A stretch of 64,000 nucleotides of DNA from DASRIA01 sp963724065 (GTDB lineage: Bacteria > Actinomycetota > Thermoleophilia > Solirubrobacterales > JBBDJG01): contig CAVRTB010000006.1 in assembly GCA_963724065.1 (NCBI GenBank), positions 62,001-126,000 of the forward strand, given 5' to 3'. How positions within the stretch are numbered: the first letter of the stretch is position 1; each line of letters begins with the position of its first letter. Under the pieces are notes generated by a model that worked only from the letters and a program-made list of their open reading frames with translations, was not told where the DNA came from and did not search any database. Positions 10,056 to 16,646 of this stretch are shown piece by piece. The position numbers and the translations under genes are program-made.

Positions 10056-11629
10056 GCCCGCTGCCGCAGGCCCCCACGACCGGCGACCTCCCGCTCCCCG
10101 GCGTGGCGCTCGTGATCCTCGACGGGTGGGGCATCGCGCCGGCGGGCCCCGGCAACGCGATCTCGCTCGCCCGCACTCCCGTGTTCGACGAGCTTTGGAG
10201 CGGCTTTCCGCATACGCAGCTCGAGGCGAGCGGTCAGGCGGTCGGCCTGCCCGAAGGACAGATGGGCAACTCCGAGGTCGGGCACCTGAACCTCGGTGCC
10301 GGCACGGTCGTCAAGCAGGACCTCGCGCGCATCGACGACTCGATCGCCGACGGCACCTTCTTCGCGAACGAGGCGCTGCGCGGTGCCTGCGCCGCGGCAC
10401 GCGAGTCGGGCGGGCGGCTCCATCTCGTCGGCCTCGTCTCGTCGGGCGGCGTGCACTCGAGCCTCGAGCACCTGCGGGCCTGCATCCGGCTCGCGACCAC
10501 GGAGCGCGTGCCGCGGATCGTGCTGCACGCCCTCACCGACGGGCGCGACACGCTCCCGACCTCGGGGCCGGAGTATCTCGCCCAGGGTGAGGCCTGGCTC
10601 GCGGAGGCGACGGCGGCGGGTGTGCCGGGCCGTGTCGCAACCGTGACGGGCCGCTACTGGGGAATGGACCGCGACCAGCGCTGGGACCGGATCAAGCGCG
10701 CCTACGACGCGATCGTCCTCGCAGAGGGGCTCGCGGCGGGTTCGGCGCACGAGGCCGTCAAGCTCGCGTACGGCCGTGACGAGACGGACGAGTTCGTCCA
10801 GCCGACCGTGATCGGGGATCCCGAGCCGGTCCGCGACGGGGACGCCGTGCTCACGTTCAACTTCCGGCCCGACCGGATGCGCGAGATCGTGCGGGCCCTG
10901 GGCGAGCCGGGCTTCTCGGAGTTCGACAGGCGCCGCCCGCCACGCATCACGCTCACGACGATGACGCGCTACCAGGAGGAATGGGAGTACCCGGTCGCCT
11001 TCCCGGAGGCGCGGCCCGAGACGACGATCGCCGCAGTGCTGGCCGCCCGCCGTGAGCGCCAGCTGCACGCGGCCGAGACCGAGAAGTACGCGCACGTCAC
11101 ATACTTCTTCAACGGCGGTGAGGAGCAGTCATACAGCGGCGAGGAGCGGTGCCTCGTGCCGTCCCCGCGCGACGTCCCGACCTACGACCTCAAGCCCGAG
11201 ATGAGCGCGGCCGAGGCGGCCGCAGCGTTCAGCGGGAAGTGGCGCGAGGGGGCTGCCGCCGGCAACCCGTTCCGCTTCGGGATCATCAACTTCGCGAATC
11301 CCGACATGGTCGGCCACACCGGCAGCATCCCGGCCGCGACCCGCGCTGTGGAGACGGTGGACCGCTGTCTCGGCGAGGTGCTCGAGGCGGTGCTCGGGAC
11401 GGGAGCCTGCGCGATCGTGACGGCGGACCACGGTAACGCCGACGAGATGCTCACCCCCGACGGCACGCCGCAGACGGCGCACTCGCTCAACCCGGTGCCG
11501 TTCATCGTCACCGTGACCGGCGCCGCGCTCGACGGCGAGGGGGTCCTGGCCGACGTGACGCCCACGGCGCTCGCGTTGCTCGGCATCGAGCAGCCCGCCG
11601 CGATGACGGGGCGCTCGCTGCTCGCCTAG
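10052..11629 (+). CDS. gpmI: 2,3-bisphosphoglycerate-independent phosphoglycerate mutase
   Basis: 525 aa, alkaline-phosphatase superfamily, interconverting 3- and 2-phosphoglycerate with two Mn2+ ions. The metal site begins with VILDGWG, the nucleophilic Ser is in GNSEVGHLN, substrate residues are in DGRDTLP, and the second metal cluster is TADHGNADEM. GTG start overlapping tpiA. It completes the glycolytic operon; eno and pyk are not in the window. Confidence 0.97.
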   Translation: MSPLPQAPTTGDLPLPGVALVILDGWGIAPAGPGNAISLARTPVFDELWSGFPHTQLEASGQAVGLPEGQMGNSEVGHLNLGAGTVVKQDLARIDDSIADGTFFANEALRGACAAARESGGRLHLVGLVSSGGVHSSLEHLRACIRLATTERVPRIVLHALTDGRDTLPTSGPEYLAQGEAWLAEATAAGVPGRVATVTGRYWGMDRDQRWDRIKRAYDAIVLAEGLAAGSAHEAVKLAYGRDETDEFVQPTVIGDPEPVRDGDAVLTFNFRPDRMREIVRALGEPGFSEFDRRRPPRITLTTMTRYQEEWEYPVAFPEARPETTIAAVLAARRERQLHAAETEKYAHVTYFFNGGEEQSYSGEERCLVPSPRDVPTYDLKPEMSAAEAAAAFSGKWREGAAAGNPFRFGIINFANPDMVGHTGSIPAATRAVETVDRCLGEVLEAVLGTGACAIVTADHGNADEMLTPDGTPQTAHSLNPVPFIVTVTGAALDGEGVLADVTPTALALLGIEQPAAMTGRSLLA

Positions 11630-11653
11630 TACGCCCCTAGGCCGTGCCAACCC

Positions 11654-11673
11654 CGAGTTGTCACGACAACTCG
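11654..11673. repeat. near-perfect palindrome downstream of gpmI
   Basis: The arms CGAGTTGTC and GACAACTCG are separated by two bases, 25 bases after the gpmI stop. There is no T-run, so it is not a textbook terminator. It could be a protein-binding palindrome or a weak 3' hairpin. Confidence 0.5.
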
Positions 11674-11704
11674 CGCTGATCTGACCGTCGCCATCGCTCG
11701 GGCC

Positions 11705-11875
11705 CTCACATCCCGACCGAACGTCCCGGACTGTGTGCTCTGGGCGGTATCGCGGGACGTTCGGCCACGAGCTCTGGGTCGTCCTGACCCCGAGGGATCA
11801 CCGCACGCGCGGGACTTCAAAGCGTTGCCATCGAACCCCGGGGTGTCCGGGGTACTTGGGGTTGGTCCGGACTAG
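11705..11875 (-). repeat. dispersed ~170-bp palindromic repeat, copy A
   Basis: About 170 bp shared with copy B (31911-32083); the two differ at only about eight positions. It is shared in shorter form with copy C (16548-16646). It contains a 12-bp inverted repeat, CCGAACGTCCCG (11717-11728) and CGGGACGTTCGG (11753-11764), plus AACCCC...GGGGTT near its right end. In minus-strand orientation it begins with the TAG stop of the kinase gene, as the other two copies begin with the stop of their gene. It is probably a repeated 3'-UTR/terminator-like element. Confidence 0.85.
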
Positions 11876-13107
11876 TTCCCGCCGCCGGTTGCGCTGTCGA
11901 TCAGGTCGCGGATGCCGTTGATCTGATCCCCGACCCGATCCGTCAGGACGCGCTCGAAGTCCCGGGCCTGTGAGCCGTCGAGGTTGACGATCACGAGCGC
12001 CGCCACGACCGTCGCGAGCAGCAGGAACAGGAAGAGGAGGGCGACGAATCGTGAGAACCCGCCGCGCCGGCGCGGGGCGCGCTTCGGCGGGGGCGGCGCC
12101 GCGCGCGCGGCGCGCTGCGTGGCACGGCGGCTGGGGCGCGGCGCGGGCGCCGGAGCCGGGCGCATCACGCGCGTGGCCGCCGAATCGTGTACGGGCGCGG
12201 GCGGCACCGCGACCTGCGTGGCGGCGGTGGCGTGTCGCGTCGCCGCGGTCTCGAGCGCCGCCGTGGCGGCCGAGTCGCGGCCGCGCATCCCGGCCCGGAT
12301 CGCGTCGCGAAACTCGGCGGCGCTCCGATAGCGCTGCGCGGGCTCCGGCGCGAGCGCTCGCACCACCGCGCGGTCGAGCGTCGGGGGAACGTCCGGGTTC
12401 AGCGCGCTGAGCGAGTCGGGAGCGCCCTCCCGCTGGCGCGTCGCGAGCTCGGTCAGCGAGCCGCTCTCGAACGGGACCCGCCCGGCGAGCAGCTGGTACA
12501 TGACGACGCCCAGCGAGTACACGTCGGCGCTCGCCGTGGCGTCCTTGCCCTGTGCCCGCTCGGGGGAGAGATACGCGGCGGTGCCGACGACCGAGCCGAT
12601 CTGGGTGATGCGCGAGTCCTCGGCGGCCTTCGCGATCCCGAAGTCGGCGAGCTTCAGGACGCCGTCGGGGTTGATCAGCAGGTTGCCCGGCTTCACGTCG
12701 CGGTGGATCACGCCGTGCCGGTGCGCATACTCGAGTCCTTCGCACGCCTGCACGGCGAGCTCCAGCGTGTCTTCCGGGGTGAGGCGCCCACGCTCGCGCA
12801 TCAGCTGCCCGACGGTCGGCCCGTCGACGTACTCCATCACGATGTAGTGGCGGTGCGCGTCCGAGTCGTGCCCGGAGTCGTACACCTGCACGACGTTCGG
12901 GTGCACGAGCCTCGCTGCCGCGAGCGCCTCCCGCCGGAAGCGGGCGATGAAGCCCTCCTCCTCGGAGAGGTGCTCGGCGAGCAGCTTGACCGCGACCTTG
13001 CGTTGGAGAACACCGTCGAGGCCCAGGTAGACGGTCGACATCCCGCCCGCGCCGAGGCGCTCGTCGAGGCGGTAGCGGCCGGCGATCTCCATGCCCAGAA
13101 CCGCCAT
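11872..13107 (-). CDS. PknB-type Ser/Thr protein kinase, membrane-anchored
   Basis: 411 aa. The start is the ATG at 13107, preceded by CAGGAGTGAGC; the upstream in-frame extension is shadow of the lipoprotein gene. Kinase domain about residues 9-265: GAGGMSTVY glycine loop, VAVKLL lysine, HRDVKPGNL catalytic loop, DFGIAKA, and SPERAQGK as the APE-like motif. A Thr/Ala/Pro linker and a basic stretch precede one membrane helix (about 360-380, FVALLFLFLLLATVVAALVIV) and a short 30-residue extracellular tail without PASTA domains. It lies two bases after a lipoprotein gene, so they are probably co-transcribed. Its stop codon lies at the edge of repeat copy A. Confidence 0.95.
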   Translation of the reverse strand: MAVLGMEIAGRYRLDERLGAGGMSTVYLGLDGVLQRKVAVKLLAEHLSEEEGFIARFRREALAAARLVHPNVVQVYDSGHDSDAHRHYIVMEYVDGPTVGQLMRERGRLTPEDTLELAVQACEGLEYAHRHGVIHRDVKPGNLLINPDGVLKLADFGIAKAAEDSRITQIGSVVGTAAYLSPERAQGKDATASADVYSLGVVMYQLLAGRVPFESGSLTELATRQREGAPDSLSALNPDVPPTLDRAVVRALAPEPAQRYRSAAEFRDAIRAGMRGRDSAATAALETAATRHATAATQVAVPPAPVHDSAATRVMRPAPAPAPRPSRRATQRAARAAPPPPKRAPRRRGGFSRFVALLFLFLLLATVVAALVIVNLDGSQARDFERVLTDRVGDQINGIRDLIDSATGGGN

Positions 13108-13109
13108 GC

Positions 13110-13643
13110 TCACTCCTGTCCCGGCGGCACCGTGGCGCCGCCCTGTTCGTCCAAACCCGGATCCTCCTGGCCCGCGCCGCCCGTTTCGGGCGCAGGCTGC
13201 TCGTCCTGGTTCGGTTTTTCCTTCTTGGGCTTCTTGTCCTTTTTCGGCTTGCCCGTCTGGTCCTCGTCGCCCTGCGGTTGCTTCGCTCCTTCCTCGGAGG
13301 TCGTGCCCGCGGGCGCCTCCGGCGCGGGGGCCTGCTGCTCGGCCTGGCACTGGTCGGCGACCAGGGTCTCGAGCCGCCTCGCACTCGCGGAGAGGGCGTC
13401 GCGCAGATCGCCGTCCACGCGGCCCGGCAGGCCCTCCACCGTCGCGCGCAGGGATGAGACCTCCTGGATCGCGCCCGTGCAGTCCTGGCTCTCGACGCTG
13501 CGCTCCACGTCTTCGAGCGTGGAACGCAGCGAGGCGGCTGTCTGGTTGGACAGCTCCTTCTTGGAGCCGTCCTCGCCGCACGCTCCGAGCACGATGGCGG
13601 TCAACAGGAGCGCGGCGGCCCCGGTTGTCCGGCGAAAACGCAC
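13110..13643 (-). CDS. putative lipoprotein
   Basis: 177 aa. The N-terminus MRFRRTTGAAALLLTAIVLGACGEDG is a lipoprotein signal peptide (lipobox LGAC, Cys22). A helical, charged segment with two Cys (about residues 50-105) follows, then a Pro/Gln/Lys/Glu-rich low-complexity tail (KKDKKPKKEKPNQDEQ). The stop is two bases before the kinase ATG, which suggests a sensor/kinase pair, but no domain is recognised. Function unknown. Confidence 0.85.
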   Translation of the reverse strand: MRFRRTTGAAALLLTAIVLGACGEDGSKKELSNQTAASLRSTLEDVERSVESQDCTGAIQEVSSLRATVEGLPGRVDGDLRDALSASARRLETLVADQCQAEQQAPAPEAPAGTTSEEGAKQPQGDEDQTGKPKKDKKPKKEKPNQDEQPAPETGGAGQEDPGLDEQGGATVPPGQE

Positions 13644-13653
13644 GCTCGAAAGG

Positions 13654-14382
13654 CTACAGGCCCTGATACAGGCGATCCGCCAGTGACCGCGGGAGCCCTG
13701 CGTCGATGATCGCTCCCGCCGCCTCGTCGATCGGGTACTCGACGCGCCTGAAGGAGGCCTCCCAGGTGTTCGTGTCGAGCATCAGGTAGGAGGCACGCGG
13801 ATCGCCGTCGCGTGGTTGCCCGACGCTGCCGGGATTGACGAGCCACTCGCCCCGGGCCATCTCGAGGGACGCCCCGTCGTGGGCCTGCTCCCCGATCGTC
13901 GCGCCGCCGTCGCGGGTGAAGTAGCAGGCCACGTGGGAGTGGCCGATCAGGCATATCCGCTGCTGCTGGACGTCGAGGCACTCGCCCGCCTGGGTGATCG
14001 AGAGCACGTATTCCCACACGGGGTCACGGGGGCTCGCGTGGTACAGGCCGACGCCCTGCGTCTGGCCGAGCGGGGCAAGCCCCGCGAGGAAGTCCCGGGT
14101 CGAGTCCTGGACGTGCTTGACGGTCCAGCGCGCGGCCGCGCCCGCGCTCATCGCGAAGTAGCGGACGTCGAGGTCGCCGCTGACCACGAGGTCGTGGTTG
14201 CCGGCGAGGCACACCTCGACGACCTCGGAGACCAGCTTGGTGCACGCATCGGGCTCGGCTCCGTATCCGACGATGTCACCGAGGCACCAGACCTGATCGG
14301 GGTCGCTGCGGCCGGCGTCGGCGAGAACGGCCTCGAGCGCCGGCAGGTTGCTGTGGATGTCCGAGATGACGGCTACGCGCAC
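13654..14382 (-). CDS. calcineurin-like metallophosphoesterase (YfcE-type)
   Basis: 242 aa. It has all the short metal motifs of the family: ISDIHSN (D-x-H, residues 6-12), CLGDIVGYG (GD), AGNHD (GNHD), and the C-terminal LIGHSHVACYF (GHSH). NPGSVGQPRDGD is the usual YfcE/MJ0936 C-terminal motif. Cytosolic phosphodiesterase or phosphatase of unknown substrate. It lies 10 bases upstream of the lipoprotein gene in the same direction. Confidence 0.93.
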   Translation of the reverse strand: MRVAVISDIHSNLPALEAVLADAGRSDPDQVWCLGDIVGYGAEPDACTKLVSEVVEVCLAGNHDLVVSGDLDVRYFAMSAGAAARWTVKHVQDSTRDFLAGLAPLGQTQGVGLYHASPRDPVWEYVLSITQAGECLDVQQQRICLIGHSHVACYFTRDGGATIGEQAHDGASLEMARGEWLVNPGSVGQPRDGDPRASYLMLDTNTWEASFRRVEYPIDEAAGAIIDAGLPRSLADRLYQGL

Positions 14383-14465
14383 GGGTCGGGGAAAGAATCG
14401 GCAGTCGGGGAGCGAAGTGGGAGCGGCGCGCCCTGTCTTGCAGGCTCAGGGCACGGAATCTACCC

Positions 14466-15236
14466 TCACGGGCACCGCGGCCCGCCCCGCAACGTGAAGC
14501 GCTCGAGGACGTCGACCTTCGTGGTCTGCTGATACGTGAACTGGCCGTCGAGGAGGAAGTAGGTGCCGTCGCACAGGACCGGGCTGTCGATGTAGTGGAT
14601 CGTGCGGCCGCGGCGGCGCACCTTGACGTCGCGCGTGGTCGCATCGAAGAAGGTCACCGACGCGTCGGGCGCGCTCGGCAGGGTCTTGATCGGGGGCACC
14701 TCGGTGTCGAGGATGTACCCGTAGCGAGTTCCCTTCCCGCTGCGCAGCACGCCGGGGAGCGTCATCACCGGGCCGAGGTCGGGGACCGCGTAGATGATGA
14801 TCGTCGGGCTCCTGCCCTGGAGGGTCCCGTTGAAGAGGGTGATCTTGGTGCTCACCGGATCCTGCACGACCGGGGGCGCCACGCCGATCGCCGTTCCCGA
14901 CCCGATCTTCGATCCGCTCGGGCAGGCCCGCGGCCCCCGCGCGCGGAGCTTCGCCGGGTTGCACTTCGGGAAGAACCTCGCGTTGACGACCGCGCCCTTC
15001 GGGAAGCGCAGCGTCGTGTTCGTGAGCTGCTGCGGGGCGGGCGCGGCGTTGTCCGTGATGCGGATCGTGGTGCGCAGGCTGAGCCCGCCGCGCTGCTTGT
15101 TGCGATCGCGCTTCGCGAAGCGGGCGGTGAACTCGACCTCCTGCGTCGTGACCGCCGGGGCGGCGGTGGGCAGGGCAAGGATCGCAGCCATCGCGAGGAC
15201 AGCGGCCCCTACCCCTCTCTTCCCACGTCGTCGCAC
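14466..15236 (-). CDS. secreted protein of unknown function
   Basis: 256 aa from the GTG at 15236 (a TTG at 15242 is the alternative). The N-terminus is a signal peptide (KRGVGAAVLAMAAILALPTAAPA) with cleavage near residue 30. The mature part looks all-beta, with Cys residues at FFPKCNP, RACPSGSKIGSG, VLCDGTY and the final PRCP, compatible with two disulfides. No catalytic motif is recognised. It sits divergently from the M48 protease with only 23 bp between the starts, so the two share a promoter region. Confidence 0.75.
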   Translation of the reverse strand: MRRRGKRGVGAAVLAMAAILALPTAAPAVTTQEVEFTARFAKRDRNKQRGGLSLRTTIRITDNAAPAPQQLTNTTLRFPKGAVVNARFFPKCNPAKLRARGPRACPSGSKIGSGTAIGVAPPVVQDPVSTKITLFNGTLQGRSPTIIIYAVPDLGPVMTLPGVLRSGKGTRYGYILDTEVPPIKTLPSAPDASVTFFDATTRDVKVRRRGRTIHYIDSPVLCDGTYFLLDGQFTYQQTTKVDVLERFTLRGGPRCP

Positions 15237-15259
15237 CGGCAAGACTCTATGTTCATACC

Positions 15260-16498
15260 ATGATGTCCCGCCGGTGGAGGCTTCCGGTCGCCATCGTCGC
15301 GGCCGTCGTGATTGCGGAAGGAGCCGTTTGGCTGCTGCGGCCGGATGAGCGGATCGATCCGGTCGCTGTCTCGGCGCAAAGCGTGGCCGGGCCACGCCAG
15401 CTGGAGCGCGCGGATGACTATGCCGGCGGCATGCGGCTGCTGGGGCTCGGCGCGATCGTGGCGCAGGGAGCGGTGCTGGCCTTCCTGGTCGCGCGGCCAC
15501 CGCGGAGGGCGACGCGGGCGCTCGAGCGCGCGGGCCTGGGCCGCACGGCGCTCGCGGTCGCGCTCGCGGGCGCGCTGCTGATCCTGGTCGTCACCGCGGC
15601 GGCGCTGCCGTTCGCCGCACTCGCGCACGAGCGCGCCGTCGACTTCGGCCGCTCGACCCAGTCGTGGGCGGGGTGGGTGGAGGACCGGCTGAAGTCCACG
15701 GGGATCGCCGTGGTGCTCGCGGCGGCCGGGGCGGCGCTGTTCGCGATGCTGATGAGGCGCTTCCCGCGTGGGTGGTGGGTCGCGGGCGCGGGCGCCGTGG
15801 TGGCGATCGAGCTGCTGTTCGTCTGGCTCACGCCGGTCGTGCTCGATCCGTTGTTCAACCGCTACGCCGACCTTCCGCAGGGCCGCACGCGGGCCGACGT
15901 CGAGGAGCTCGCGCGCCGCACGGGCCTGGACGTCGGCGATGTGCTGGTCGTCGACGCCTCGCGCCGTACGACTGCTGCCAACGCGTACGTCACCGGCATC
16001 GGCCACACCAAGCGCGTGGTGCTCTACGACACGCTGTTGCGTGACTTCACGGCCGGCCAGGTGCGGCTCGTCGTCGCCCACGAGCTGGGCCACGTCAAGC
16101 AACGCGACCTCGCACGGGGGATGCTGTGGGTCGCGATCGTCGCCCCCGGCGCGATGGTCGCGATCATGCTGCTGACCCGCCGATGGAGCGCGCGCGCGGG
16201 CACGGAGCCGGGTACGGCGGGCTCGATGCCGTCGTTCGCGCTCGCGCTCGCGCTCGTCGCGTTCGCAACGACGACGATCGGCAACCAGCTGTCGCGCTCG
16301 GTCGAAGCGCGCGCGGACGCCTATTCGCTGGAGCTCACCGGCGAGGCACGCCAGTTCGAGTCAATGGAGCGCAGGCTCGCGCGCATCAACCTGACCGACC
16401 CCGACCCACCCGGGTTCTTCCACTTCGTGTTCGGTACCCACCCGCGCGTGGTCGAGCGGATCGGCATGGGCCGCGCCTACGAGCGCCGCGGCGGCTAG
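15260..16498 (+). CDS. M48 family zinc metalloprotease (Ste24/CAAX-type)
   Basis: 412 aa integral membrane protease. The zinc motif HELGH (about residue 274, LVVAHELGHVKQRD) is followed by the distal glutamate region RSVEARADAYSLEL. Several membrane helices precede it (about 8-26, 57-76, 94-118, 141-158, 170-190) and one or two follow (about 295-340). The VLDPLFNRY segment is typical of the CAAX protease 1 group. Likely membrane-protein quality control; the substrate is unknown. The first ATG (15260) is directly followed by a second one. Confidence 0.93.
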   Translation: MMSRRWRLPVAIVAAVVIAEGAVWLLRPDERIDPVAVSAQSVAGPRQLERADDYAGGMRLLGLGAIVAQGAVLAFLVARPPRRATRALERAGLGRTALAVALAGALLILVVTAAALPFAALAHERAVDFGRSTQSWAGWVEDRLKSTGIAVVLAAAGAALFAMLMRRFPRGWWVAGAGAVVAIELLFVWLTPVVLDPLFNRYADLPQGRTRADVEELARRTGLDVGDVLVVDASRRTTAANAYVTGIGHTKRVVLYDTLLRDFTAGQVRLVVAHELGHVKQRDLARGMLWVAIVAPGAMVAIMLLTRRWSARAGTEPGTAGSMPSFALALALVAFATTTIGNQLSRSVEARADAYSLELTGEARQFESMERRLARINLTDPDPPGFFHFVFGTHPRVVERIGMGRAYERRGG

Positions 16499-16512
16499 TA
16501 CGGGTGGCGCGC

Positions 16513-16540
16513 CGGGAAGCGCAGCCGGCGGCGGCGGGCC
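16513..16540 (+). repeat. duplicate of the 3' end of the GGDEF gene, left copy
   Basis: The 26-28 bp stretch starting CGGGAAGCGCAGCCGG is repeated at 16655-16685, where it encodes the last residues of the GGDEF protein (the right copy has one extra CGG). The two direct copies flank repeat copy C. The arrangement could be a target-site duplication or a tandem duplication scar. Confidence 0.7.
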
Positions 16541-16547
16541 CTCTCCT

Positions 16548-16646
16548 CTCACATCCCACCGAACGTCCCGGACCGCGTGCTCTAGGCGGTGTCGCGGGAC
16601 GTTCGGCCACGAGGGTGACTGGGGTGCTTGGGGTTAGTCCGGCTAG
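16548..16646 (-). repeat. dispersed palindromic repeat, copy C (short form)
   Basis: It matches the outer parts of copies A and B but lacks about 75 bp of the middle. The hairpin arms are intact: CCGAACGTCCCG (16559-16570) and CGGGACGTTCGG (16595-16606). Read on the minus strand, it again starts at a gene stop codon, here that of the GGDEF protein (CTA at 16643-16645). It lies between convergent genes. Confidence 0.8.
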
